DNA of 64,000 bases from positions 52,000,730 through 52,064,729 of the forward strand of contig CANTUZ010000026.1 in NCBI GenBank assembly GCA_947846985.1, read 5' to 3'. Made by a program: the position numbers and the translations under genes. The DNA comes from Fratercula arctica. Its lineage: Eukaryota; Chordata; Aves; Charadriiformes; Alcidae. The notes beneath the pieces are model-generated. The model was not told the DNA's origin, ran no database searches, and was given only the letters and a program-made list of their open reading frames with translations. Each line of letters opens with the position of its first letter. Within the stretch, counting starts at the first letter, position 1. Positions 13,001 to 24,380 of the stretch are shown here, one piece after another.

Positions 13001-16000
13001 TAGCTGTGACCTTGCATCTGTTTCTTTGATTGTTTATTTATTTATTTTACTTGTTAGGTGTATTTTTCTTAATTTTCAAGTGGTGTTGGCAGTCCTAGAT
13101 CAGGTGGTTTTCCAGATGAGATTCTCTCTCTCTCTGTTGGCTTGAAATTTCTGAGTCTTTAACTTGGTAAGTAATTTCTTTTGCTGATGTCATCTTGGTG
13201 ATGACTAAATACAGTGAGATGGTAGACTCGGCAATAGCAAAGGTACAAATAAGTCTAGGCACGATTTACTGAGGAAGCATGCTTAATTATTAGGTCTGAA
13301 GAATGAGTAAGTCATGGACATTCAATATGTTAATTCTCTCACAATGGAGTTGTGTTTCTGCTACCAAGACAAAACTTTTGCTGATACGTTGGAATGAGAG
13401 AGCAGACATGCAAAGACTCTTTTTTAAATTAAACCTAAGTATTGGTGAAAGCTGGGGTTTCCACAGGACCAGTATTTATCTACTTTTAATTTTTGATTTT
13501 AACACTTAAAAGGAAAAAATGAAAGGTAGATCCTTTCAGGTAGCTTCTTTTTTGATTAATAATTTTGAAGACCCCTTTGCTGTCCTTAGATAGGGGTCTT
13601 ACTTCATGTAAGAAGTGTTTTATTGATTCATTACATTCTACCTGACTTTTTCAGTTGTACCGTTTATGCAAATTTGTAACTTTTTTTCAGTCAGTCTAAA
13701 CTGTGAGAAGAATATTAATAACTAATTCTGCATTTACCTTGCTAATTTGCATACATTTGTGTTGTATGGTAAATCACATGAAAACCTACAGGGGAAAGGC
13801 TCAGCTCTTCTAACAACTAATAGGCTATTTTTTCTTTTGACTTGCACAAATTGAGAAATATTGCCTGTGGCAAACATAATGGAAAACTGCATTTTTAATG
13901 CTCTCACACATACTCATTTCTTTACAAAGAAAGAAGCAGATGACTGTTCTTAAAAATAAAACTTTCTAAAGCTCTGTAGCTGACACAGGATATTGGATGC
14001 TAAAACAGTTCAGGTTGGTGGAATTATGATTTTCAGGTTGTATAACATTACCTGGATATTGGATTTGACTAATGGGAGTGGTATTGTCCCTGAAAGGGCT
14101 AGAGGCAAATCTCAGCTATAAATATTTTCTCCTGAAAAGATTGTCTTTAACTTACAGGACCAAGAGAGTGGAAGGACTGCGTAAACAGGAGTTTCTGATT
14201 TACAACACGCCGCGCCCTGCGTATGGGGTTGCTGCAGGTTCTCTCTTTGTGGTGTTACTCCAAGTGATTACAGAAGTTACACGTGCAACCCAGTTGACTG
14301 GGCAATAAGTGTTAGGTGTTTATTCCAGCTATATGCATGTGCCATCTCGATTTAGTGTGCCGGGGAGAATTAATCCTCTGTTGGCTTCCCAGTCTGAACC
14401 AATACTTCTGTTCAGTGCTTATGGTTGGGAAGCACTTGGCAGTGCCAGAATTTGTGTAACACACAAAGGGTGCAGGTAGTAGTATATCTGCAATGAACTG
14501 ACGTGAGATCTTGGTGTGATTTCTCAGACCCTGTTTGCTGGACATCTTGGAAGAGAGCAGAAGGCGGCATTCATCACAGTTTTCAAAAAAATAGTGAGAA
14601 CAGCCTTGTCTCCACAGTGTTTCATGAACACTGCTTTATAATCCTTCAGAGAATACTCCAAGTGAGCTGCTAATAGAAACTTGAAATACAAAATAGTAAG
14701 AGAATTATCGTCTGCAGAGTATCTGCAGCATGTTATATCAGGACCATGAGGAGACATGGTGGTGGGTGGTGGGTTTCTGCATAAGGAAAGGATGCTTCTT
14801 TACCAGTGTTCCCCTGCTCTGAAACAAAGGTGCTGTCTACGTGACTTAGGTAAATGGAGCGCTATTTGTACAGTGAACGGTTCTGGTTTTGCTGTCTAAT
14901 AGGGCCCACAGTGGATTGTGCCTTGAATATGCAATATACTTGTAGTGCTAAATGAGGATTTGAATTGCATTTGTGATATTTTTTTTTCTATATCGGGCTT
15001 GTGTTTTAGGAAACAATGCTATGATTAGAAAACTAAGAATGAGTGAGGAGGCAAGCAGAGAAAACCACTGATTACATGTGAATAACAATAAATAGGATGG
15101 TGGAGACCCTTTTTATATGTCGCATCCCAATAACTTGCTCTTAGGTTAGAAACTGAGCCTCAGTTGCCAGCCAAACTGCTGCCTGTCTCAGGAAAGGAAA
15201 TACTTAATTACAGCTTCTGTCACGTGGCTAGCAGTTCCTGATAACCAAGTTACTTTTGAAATTTTAATACCTTTTATTTTTTGTACATATACTTTTTAAT
15301 TAGCTTACTTTGTACGTTGATTGGCCCATATTTTGATGACTCCTTTAAGTAGTCTTTGGGATTTAACATAGTAAATTCAACTGGTTGGGGAAGAAAAATT
15401 TGCATCATTTGCTGTGTATGTTACTTTTCATTCTCTATCCGTGGCTTCCTGCTAAGTCTTATCAGGCTGAGGAAGGACCTAACCCGTTATTTATGTCTAA
15501 TATATTAATAATGTACCATGTGTTTTCTAGCAGAGAACTGCTTAGGAGTGGGATGAAGGGAGCTGGATTTTTTTTTTTTCAATATTTAAATATAGCTAGC
15601 AAATACTGAAATATTTATGGTTTGGCTCATAGGAGGAGGAGGAGAGAATAATTTTTTTTTACTCTCTTTCCTTTCCTTACAGGGTATAAAAATGGCAACC
15701 AGAAATGGTTCAGAGAAGAGAAATTTTCTCATCTAATTTGTCTTTATGGGCCATTTTTGGATCCAGCTTGGATCGAGTCCTATGTGCAGTGGTTCATTGC
15801 ATTTTATTTCTTTTTCTAGTTCAACTAATGGAGATGGAATTTTCATCTCAAGAATACAGAGATCATGACTTGAATTTCTTCTGAATTGTGGAATTTTCCT
15901 ATTAAAAAAAAATTAAGAGACCAAAGCGGTTATTTTTACAAACATTGAGGTATTTTCACATGTCTTGTGATTTCAGAGGGATTTTAGCGTGCACTTCTTC

Positions 16001-19000
16001 TAACCCAAAGTCTTTGTGTAACCAACCAAACAAAACATGTTCTTTAAAAGAGAGACCCAGGAGACTGTTATGAAGTTGCTGGTAAAGGTGAGGTAGGGCA
16101 GGGGGAAGAGGGAAGTATCATAGGAATTGTAATGAAATATAGGAACTAGCACCACTGTAGAGTTCCTCTTCTGTTTTTCATTGTAATTCTTCCTGACACA
16201 AACTAAACCAGTCAGATCTTTTCTATTCTAATATCATTCGTGGCAAAAAGAGGATATAACCTCTTTTACTTCTTATAAGGGGTCTTTTTTTCAAAGGTTT
16301 CTTTTTGTTGTTCAGCAAGCTTTCAATTGCTTTTTTTTTTCCTTGGGAATTTCAGCTTTTGAAATGGAAAGTGTTGCTTGGGACAGGTTCCATTAGCATC
16401 AGAGGCTTCCTGCTCTCAGAACTGGCCTCTATTTTATAGCTACTATCACCTTTAAAATGAGCGAATAGAAAAGCCTTATATCAAAGCCTTAGGGGCTAAC
16501 CTGGTTTTGTGCAGAACAGAGAATGAAATTTCTCTTTGTACCACCTAGAGAGGACAGCTTTTCCTGTATTATAGCTAATTGCAGTGGAATGTAGCAACAA
16601 CAGCAATAGTTTACCTGGGAAGCAACTTTAACAGATCACAGCTGACAAAGAGGAGTTCTCTTTCTCCTTTCCAGAGTTCAGCAGATTTGCTCTCTTGCAA
16701 GCGTGCAAGAGAATGTCAGGGAGTTTGCCAGACTCTGCTGCTTTGGAAACCCGCCTTTCCTGGAAAGTAAAACACCTTTAAAACCACTGAACTTCCTTCT
16801 GCTAACACTTTGCTCTTTCCTACCCTTAGGTCCTGAAGTTAAGACTTGAATTTCTCCAGTTGCAGTCAGTTTGATAGGAGATTTTTGATTCAAACTGATC
16901 ACAGAATTTTTTCATGTAAGGCTCAGCTTGTAGGTCCCACAAGCCTCAGCTTGTAGCTGCAGCATTACTTCTGCGGCAGAAAAAGCATATTTAGCATTTA
17001 TTCTTAGCAAATGTTAATATGTGCCATTTATTCTTTCTACTGTGTTGCCTTAGTCATTTAGTGTTTCTTTGTAGCTGTTAGTCAAATGCTGTCAACCATG
17101 TCACCCTGACTTGGAGTTTTGACCTCTTCAGCGAGAGTTTGCCATTAAAGCTACTTTAATGAAGAAGAAAAGGACTTCAAGCTTCAACTTGAGTTCAGCT
17201 TTGAAGCATTAACTTACAAAAAAAACGCCCAGATTTAATGAGGAGAAGTATTCTGTAGTAGAAAGCAAGTGTGGTGTGCCTAATATTCAGAGAAAAAATA
17301 TCTGGAGCTTGTTGCTGAAAGAGGGGAAAAAAGAAATCCCAGCTGTTGCCATCATATCCTGGACATCTTAATTGAACAGGTAGAGTTTTCATAGGATACT
17401 AGTGAAAATATTGCAGGAAAAGAAGACAGAGAAGAGAACAAACTGCCAAACTTTCTGCAATATGTGTGAGAGGAAGACAGGTGATATGAGCCAACCTGAC
17501 TCTTCCCTGTGAGTGACACAGGTCTTAAGGCAAAAAACTGCAACTGGTCAGTGGTTTTTCTTTTAAGATGAAAAAGGGAAGGGAGAGGGAGGGAGAAGAA
17601 GAAAGAAAGGAAAAAAATTATTGCAGTCATCCAACTTGGTACATAGTTCTTAATTTCTCAGGAAGGACAAAGAGGTTGCAGTGTATCCCTTCATCACCTT
17701 AGTCTTGGTTGTTGAGGCAGATGCGAGACTGGACCAATATGTCACTCAATTATTATTTTTTTATTCATTATTACTCCTTCTGAAGCAGTAAAACACTAAT
17801 TGAAGAGGAATCTTTCTGGGTTTACTGCAAGCATTGACAGTACATAATTTGCCTGGAAAGGAAAAAAGGACTTTTTAATACTTATCGCTGAAACTGCGTC
17901 AGTTTCTGTGGTGATGATTTAAATGCAACTGCTATGGCTGCAGTAGGATTGCAGTTCATGATATAGTCTATAGTTGCAAACACCACACTACTGGAAAAAG
18001 ACTTAAGCAGGGAATGGGTTTTAATATTTTCTTCCAAAGAACATGGCCAATCACTAGCTGTAGTTTGCTCTTAAGTGTGTGCAAATATTATGTACCTCTA
18101 TAAACTTTATATGCGCAAAGCATTAATTTTCTGTTTTTTACAGATAGAATATTATTAGCTCCTAGCTATCCTAACTAGTCAGTGGTATCCTAGTTAGTCA
18201 CTGACTAACAGAGTATTCTAATAAACATCAGTGAGCAAAATGTGCTTATTTTTGGACATAAGCAACAGCATGTAAGCATCAAAGTTAAAAGTTGCCTACA
18301 AATAAATGTGTGTCATGATCCACTTCTGAAATAATTTCTGAGCAGGAAAAATCTGTTAGTTCTAAAATTACTGTGGGGACTCTATTTTGGTTAATGTTGG
18401 AAATACTATTTCCACCTTTATGCTGGTAACGTGGTAATGACTATAGAATTCTTATCTTTTGAGAAATTTACAACTGCCTGTTTAGTCTGAGCAAAGCATT
18501 TAGCCAGTTGCATATATTCGATGAGGGCCACAGAAAGGACACGATTTCCTGAATATAACCACAGAGTGCAAATATTGTGTCCTAAATAACACACCAGTTA
18601 CTGTAAATGTCAGTAGAGGGAGTTTTTCTGACTTTGATTTAGTAAGAGCCTATAGCAAAGCCAGCTGTTAACACTTCTTAAGTGCTTGTCATTGAGAAGG
18701 GGAGAGCATCATTTCTACACACTTTTGTCTTTTGATTAAAAGAGGGAAACAATTTTTCAAGGACTTCCCAGCAGGTGCAGAATCACAGCACTAGCTGTAT
18801 TGGACTCTCTACTTTGCTCCTTTTTTGTGTTTGTATTGAATTTGCTAGTTCCTCTTGGTAAGTTCTTCCAGAAAAAAGATGATGCCTGCCTTGGAAACAC
18901 ATCATCAAAGACTAAGGGAATTTATTTCAAGTTAGTTGAGGAGCCCTTCAAATGTGAGCTTAGCATGAAGATGAAGAGTGTGCATTCCTATGTTTGTGTA

Positions 19001-20351
19001 TAAATCATTTTGGTTATTTGTCACAAACAGGGGCAGAAGTAATAAAACTGGATGAAACAGTTGATAAACAGAACAAACTAACATCTTCCCAGCCCAATCA
19101 TCTTTTTTAAATCAAGACAACTTCCAATAGTTGCCATTTTCTTCAAAAGGCAACTTCTCCTGCCCTAGTACGTAGCTTTTTGAATGATGGGGAAGACTAT
19201 GCAATGAAATAAAAATTACTTTGCAGTGCTTCAGTCAATATTTTTCAGCTATAGCTTTTGAGGGTTTTTGCAAGGGTGAAAAAAATGTGTATGTGAATGG
19301 TCTTTCACAAGTGAAAATCTGCATGCCCAAGTCAAGTTGCTTAGTTGCCAGTGTGCATGTTGAACTGCAGGCCGGTGTGCAATTTCAAAATTGCAGACAT
19401 TTATGAAAGTTACCAGTGTGTTCAGATTGGCTCACAATACACTAGGGAGTTTGGTCTGTGGTGACAGGCAGGTGTATTTCCCTATGATCATGTATTTTGA
19501 GGCAAGAGCACTTCTAGAAAGGAAGTTTTCACAGCAGCACTTGTTCCTGGGAAATAAGTAGGTGCTGACACTAGGCTTATGTTTATGATCTTTTGCATTA
19601 GTGCTAGACATGTTGTTTCCACTTATTTTTTTTTTCTCCTAATACAGTAAGTACTCTTAAAGTGAAATACTTTGAATGGGAAATTATGAGGGAGGGCAGA
19701 AAGGAGGAGTAAGCTGGTTTTGGTTTTTTAGTCGTGTAACATGGGGAATCATGTTTTGACTGAAGCAAGATAAGTATTTTCTCAGCAAAGGTGGATGTGT
19801 TGGAGCATATGGAGGCTGACTTTGCTGTAAAATTTAATGCTGTGTATTTCTGCTTTTGTGGGAGTATGTACATAGTCCTATTTTTAGCATTGTCACCTTC
19901 AGTGTCATTTTGTTTCTTCATCTGTTTTGGGGTTGCTGAGCCTATGGCCTAGCATTTCAAGACTGGCTTTTCTCTAAGTGATCTTAATTATTCTGAAGTG
20001 TAATTTTTCAGAGTAGACACCTGCATTACAGCAGAAACCATATTAAGCAACCTCTTGAGAAAAAGGTGTGGAAAGGTGAAAGGAGATAATGAAACATTGA
20101 AAATACCATGTGCTTCACTTCTTCCATGTAAAATAATCAAAAAAAGAATTAGAATAAAATCTGCAGTTCTTTCCCTACTTTTGCATAATCAAGCTACTTT
20201 GTACACTTGAAGTCCTTAGAAGCAGAAGCTGAAATGTGTCCAGCCCTTCAGATGAAGGGAAGATAAAGGATATTTTATTTTAGCACAAAAGATGAATCGC
20301 ATTTTCACTCTCTTACTCTTCCACTTGTCTTTTCTTCTTCCCCATTTACAG

Positions 20352-20417
20352 CTTCTGCGATCCCAGATAACGGAAGGAGATCCTGTCTAAAGCTTAAGGT
20401 CTTTGTGCGGCCAGCAA
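20352..20417 (+). CDS. EFNA5: EFNA5 exon 3 (ephrin-A5, end of receptor-binding domain)
   Basis: This 66-bp internal coding exon is flanked by AG (20350-20351) and a strong GTAAGT donor (20418-20423). It opens with the last two bases of a split serine codon, and the complete codons read [21 protein letters not shown]. The final A is the first base of a split Asn codon completed by exon 4. I recognise this as ephrin-A5 from about residue 140 to 161. It holds the last strand of the ephrin (cupredoxin-like) receptor-binding domain and the cysteine at about residue 151, which in the family pairs with an upstream cysteine. Ephrin-A5 is a cell-surface, GPI-linked ligand for EphA receptors (and EphB2), used in axon guidance and topographic mapping. 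Length and both phases (1 and 1) fit the vertebrate gene. Confidence 0.97.
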
Positions 20418-20811
20418 GTAAGTTCATATTAAGCTTTCAAGGGTGGCTTTGTAGCGCATGCTTTACTGTGTGGTCTAGTAACAGCGGTAAATCTTTTGGT
20501 TTTTTTTTACTGTTAAATCTTGTGTATCTGTTCTGTACAGCAACATTTGTGTTATTATTTTCATCGTATTTTCGTATCATTTTTCATAAAGCTTTGTTTT
20601 AATTACATGGCAGTAGCTAACTTGTTGTTTCTTAAACTGTTGTACAAATGGAAGACTATACTGGCATTTGGACAAGTGCCACAGATTTTAAATATAAATA
20701 TGCTTGATTATATATAGTAAATAGAGAGAAAAAAGAGAGAAAAAAAGGAAAGTGGGGAGTTTAAGGGTGTCTCACTAACATATTTGGCTGTTATCTCTAT
20801 TTTTATTATAG
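20418..20811 (+). other. EFNA5: EFNA5 intron 3 (394 bp)
   Basis: A short GT-AG intron, starting GTAAGT and ending TTATTATAG. It is unusually small next to its 5.1-kb and >20-kb neighbours. The acceptor tract before exon 4 is interrupted by purines and is weaker than the exon 3 acceptor. An A-rich, GAGA-containing stretch lies around 20725-20752. No repeat or second exon is seen. Confidence 0.95.
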
Positions 20812-20892
20812 ACAGCTGTATGAAAACTATAGGTGTTCATGATCGTGTTTTCGATGTTAACGACAAAGTAGAAAATTCATTAGAACCAGCAG
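20812..20892 (+). CDS. EFNA5: EFNA5 exon 4 (27-codon cassette exon)
   Basis: An 81-bp coding exon that completes the split Asn codon and reads (N)SCMKTIGVHDRVFDVNDKVENSLEPA. It then ends with the G of a split Asp codon finished by exon 5. This is ephrin-A5 at about residues 162-188, the juxtamembrane linker between the receptor-binding domain and the GPI-attachment region. Start and end are both phase 1, so skipping removes exactly 27 residues in frame; such a shorter ephrin-A5 isoform is known in vertebrates. The donor is GTTAGT, weaker than consensus at +3, and the acceptor tract is poor, as expected for a regulated exon. Two UGCAUG motifs lie just downstream. Because the linker alone changes, receptor-face residues should be unaffected; effects on cell-surface presentation are inference. 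Confidence 0.97.
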
Positions 20893-20952
20893 GTTAGTAT
20901 GCTTAGAGAATCTCTTTTAACAAATGCGTGTATCCCTCTGGTGCTTCAGTAC

Positions 20953-20985
20953 TTTTTTTCCTCTTCTCTCTGCATGCTTTGCATG
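20953..20985 (+). promoter_or_regulatory. Candidate splicing enhancer: CU tract plus two UGCAUG motifs
   Basis: A pyrimidine tract (20953-20970, T7 followed by CCTCTTCTCTC) runs directly into TGCATG at 20971-20976, with a second TGCATG at 20980-20985. They lie 79 and 88 nt after the end of cassette exon 4. UGCAUG is the binding motif of RBFOX proteins, which generally favour inclusion when bound downstream of an exon. CU-rich tracts are typical PTB targets. The motifs are read directly; their activity is inferred. Confidence 0.6.
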
Positions 20986-21683
20986 GTACAACTGGTCTGC
21001 TTTTGCACATTTCCAGCAGTGCTAATATCGCTTATGGTATATTTCCTATATCCTTATTTAATGCAGGGGAGGAAAAATGTTGCTTTATTTGCTTTTTGGG
21101 TGATGTGGTTTAATAAAGTATGGTGGGTGCCAGTGTAAAATTTTCACCAGTATTCTGAAGTCACTGGCCCATCCAAGCCAAACACCCAACATGTTGGCAA
21201 AACGCTCTATTTACTACCTGGGCCCAAAGTTTTAGAAATAAACTCAATGGGCACACTTCATTTATTATGTGGTTTCAGAAGACTTCCAGAAAAACAGAAC
21301 CACTTCTTGTTTAATGCTGGTGCATGACACAGGCATGCAACTGACAGTGTTTAAGAAAGAAATTAGTCCTTTAAAATGATATAAATTTGTATTTCATTAG
21401 GCAATGTATCATTTTTACATACGTGCACGCACTCTGATATGTATAAATTCCTATCCTGTTTTTATTGAAGCAGATTTAAGTTTTGGTGGGGTTTTCTGTC
21501 TTTTTTTGCAAAACACTGTCTTAAGAATAAGAATAATGCTTGCTGTGATAAAGCCCCTCATCTGCCCAGGGCAAAGTTATGTTAACCTTCACCATCAATC
21601 AAGCGGATGTGTCTCTGTGTAGAAGGTGCATGTGTATTGTTTGTATGGCTCAGGTTTATGACAAATAGAAGCATGTTTAATTC

Positions 21684-21778
21684 TAGGGGCGTGAGTAATC
21701 CCGCCAACTTCAATGGGATGGCTCATGACATTAAAATTAAGTGGATATCTAGGAAAAGTATTTGCAATAGCAGTATTA
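21684..21778 (+). repeat. Fossil of an old dispersed amniote repeat
   Basis: The segment reads GAGTAATCCCGCCAACTTCA, then ATGGGATGGCTCATG, a TAAAATTAAG piece and GTATTTGCAATAGCAG. The order matches a repeat I know from bird, turtle and crocodilian sequence, whose core is a near-palindrome around TGACTTCAATGGGA. I cannot name the family with certainty. The left half of the palindrome is degraded here. Confidence 0.5.
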
Positions 21779-21929
21779 CCTACACAATGTATAATACCTA
21801 CACACTGTTCACGCATGGTTGTATTCAAGCATCAATAATTAAAATACACAGTTAAATAACCAAATTATACTAGAAAAGAATTACACACATATCATTTAGT
21901 AGATACCCTAAGGACCAGATTACCAAGAT

Positions 21930-21972
21930 CTTTTTTTTTCTTTTTTTTTTCCTTTTTTTTTTTCCCCCCTCT
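21930..21972 (+). repeat. Polypyrimidine low-complexity tract
   Basis: About 43 bases of T interrupted by single C, CC and a final C6 run. It is a simple T/C tract in intron 4. No upstream branch point or following exon suggests it serves as an acceptor. Confidence 0.85.
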
Positions 21973-24072
21973 TATGCTATTTGACAGAGACTTCCCCTTT
22001 GGTATGAAGCAACATACCATTTTTTTTGCTCTTTGTTATTTGCTGTTCATTTAAATAAAAGTCATTATTCATCCATAATTGTAAATAAGGCTTTCACATG
22101 TTATCCAGTTTGAATTATTTACCTATGGATACACAACAGGTTTTATTATTTTTCTTTAAGAGGACTTTCGAAATTCTCCTAAAGATTTTGGTTTTGAGAA
22201 TCAAAAATGTTCTCTAAGCAAATCTAAATGCAAGGAGAGTGCATTTTCATTAGCTATATTTGTACATTTATTAACAGCATTCTTCTACAGAAGGCATTAG
22301 GATGATCTTTTGCTACCTCTAGGTGACCTATGAATCTAGGAACTCAATGCAGTTCTTTACAGTTGTCATTTGGTGAATATGGGCTAATTAATGTGTATTT
22401 CTCCTGTTACTGGTTTGCAAAAGAGATCATCTAAGTAATAAATGCCTGATTTTAGTGAACTTGCTGAGCATTCTTTTCCAGCAGTGCTGTTCACTTCCCA
22501 TTGAATGGCTGTACCTAACTAGCACCATCACAAAAGCGTATCATTAGAAAGCAGCAGGCAAACCAGGGAACCAAAATCATACAAAGAAAATCCTGCAGTC
22601 TGAGAAGAAACACTGTTTGTGTTACCAGGAGGAAATAATAGCTTTAACGAGAAGGTTTGGTACCAAAAAGTTCCCACTCCTGACATCAGTGTATATTTGC
22701 ATTATTATTTGGACCAGTCACCATTAGATAGTCATTCCCAGATCTGCTGACTGCTGTCACACTTTTCTGTTATTAGGCTGTTAGACTTGCCGCTGCCTCG
22801 GTGGATCTTTTTGCATGTGATCTGTGTGGTGTACTAATTTACCTGCCTCTGACGTGCGTCTTCTGCTTCTGTGCTCTCCCCTAGCCTGCCACTGTCTTCT
22901 TCCACAGTAGACAGAAGAATTGGGAGGCAGGAGAGGAGAGCAGATTGCTTGCTCTCACATTTCTGTTAAAAATCAGCATTTGTGTGATTTTTGAACCCTT
23001 GTAATTTCACTGGTTTTGTTCAGGAATTTGTAGGAAACTGGTCTACAGAGATCCCACTTGTTTCAGAAGTGGTGAAAGTAGTTGGCCGTATTCCTGTCCT
23101 CCCCTTCTGTTCCTCCTTAATAATAAAAATAAAAAGTCCCTAAACAAAAATTGCAGCTGTGCATATCTGGAAAATTTATACCTGAAGCATATGATGTAAA
23201 GCTATGTGATCTGGAAAATTCATGGCTGTCAAAATAATTTTTTCTAATTACTGCTGGCGTTCCCAGTCTTTAGCAATGACCTTCCAGATTTTACTCAGGA
23301 ATTTTGTCCTCTTCATCACTTGCCTTCAGTGTTTAAAATAAAGGAAATCCTTTTCCCCAAGCATTAAAGATTGTGCAGTGTTATAACTCTGCACCTCCAA
23401 GGAAAATCATATTTGTAAAGTGATTTTGAGAACCACAGATGAATCATGTGCTCTAAATATATGAGTGCAGAAACCTTGGGACTGCATTGACAGAAAACCC
23501 AGATGGTTTCTTGAAAGGAACCCCTTAATGTTACATGAAAATTAATTCTTCTGTGAAGGATGGCTTTATAAAAATGACATCATAGAAGATCTCCATATTT
23601 TTCATTTAAGAGAAGTAATCTTTTTAGTTTAGGGCTTTTTCGTTCAGGGTTTTTAGCAGTAGCCAGCGTTCCAGTCGTGGCAGTATCTGATAGTCAAAGA
23701 GAATGAGGATTTATTACTGCTCTACTGTAGTTCTGCCCTATTGTGTTTTAGTGCTGACTCACGGATGTAATTAGGACAAAACTGTTGACATTCAGTGTTG
23801 CAAATTCAGACTTATTTGTAATTCTATTGATGATGCAAGAGGTAGAAGGTAGTGCACATCATTCTCCTCTGTAGTTTTAGTTCATCAGCAGTGAGTAAAC
23901 ATTTCCAAATCGGGAAGAGCTGACTCTAAATATATGAAAGGAGGTAGTGGTGACATTTAGAACAGGAATATTTTTTTCATCGTAACTTCTTGGAGTATGA
24001 TTTAATTGGGAATCTGCTCTTGCGAAGTACTGTATTCTCATTGCAGTGTCACCAAAGTACAAGGGTGTAACT

Positions 24073-24148
24073 CAGAATCATAGAATCAGAATGGTTCAGG
24101 TTGGAAGAGACCTTACAGATCATCTAGTTCCAACCCCCCTGCCATGGA
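24073..24148 (-). mobile_element. CR1 LINE 3'-end fragment, 5' truncated
   Basis: On the + strand this begins with AGAATCATAGAATC, continues through GGTTGGAAGAGACCTTACAG and GATCATCTAGTTCCAACC, and breaks off after CCCCTGCCATGG. It is the reverse complement of the conserved 3' end of CR1, the dominant LINE of birds. The element therefore points left and its ATTCTATG-type 3' repeat lies at 24073-24087. Only about 75 bp remain, as is usual for heavily 5'-truncated CR1 copies. It is inserted in EFNA5 intron 4, antisense to the gene. Confidence 0.93.
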
Positions 24149-24352
24149 AGTGGAATATGAAACAGCTTTTGGTACTGACAGCCACTGGAACTGGAACTTT
24201 TCAGTAGCCAGCATTCACTGAAATTTTTAGATTCCTTCAGAATAATTCTTGAGGAAAAATACTAAAGCCTTGTTCAGGGCCAGAGTGCCTGGGAGGGTCT
24301 CCCTGCCATACATGGTGAGCAGCTGTAACCAAAGTCATTCCAGCCCATCTTT

Positions 24353-24380
24353 CCCACTGACATCAGTGGGACTTCGATCT
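24353..24380 (+). repeat. Core of the old dispersed repeat (palindromic)
   Basis: It contains CCCACTGACATCAGTGGGA, a stem of TCCCACTGA and TCAGTGGGA around CA (with the T at 24352), followed by CTTCGATCTGA. The palindromic centre and the sequence after it match the core of the family at 21684. It is short, so chance is not excluded. Confidence 0.4.

Larger units (their letters stand above)
1..20351 (+). other. EFNA5: EFNA5 intron 2, 3' portion (no exon seen)
   Basis: This is the 20.35 kb immediately upstream of EFNA5 exon 3. It ends in a good acceptor: a CT-rich tract at about 20306-20344, then TTTACAG at 20345-20351. I looked for the receptor-binding-domain exon (exon 2, which carries most of the ephrin fold) and did not recognise it, so the stretch is read as one intron. 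Contents are AT-rich unique sequence, a 25-T run at 1566-1590, an imperfect tandem repeat at 3933-4015, an AAAAC-type simple repeat near 7771-7786, a TTTA run near 13033-13047 and a CT dinucleotide patch near 13123-13136. Short open frames here have no recognisable domain. The intron assignment is inferred from exon 3 and the known gene structure. Confidence 0.8.

Noticed and set aside
1..20351. Possible EFNA5 exon 2 (main receptor-binding domain)
   Set aside because: I looked for its conserved Trp/Cys-containing coding segments and saw none. The exon most likely lies upstream of the window. A translated alignment would settle it.
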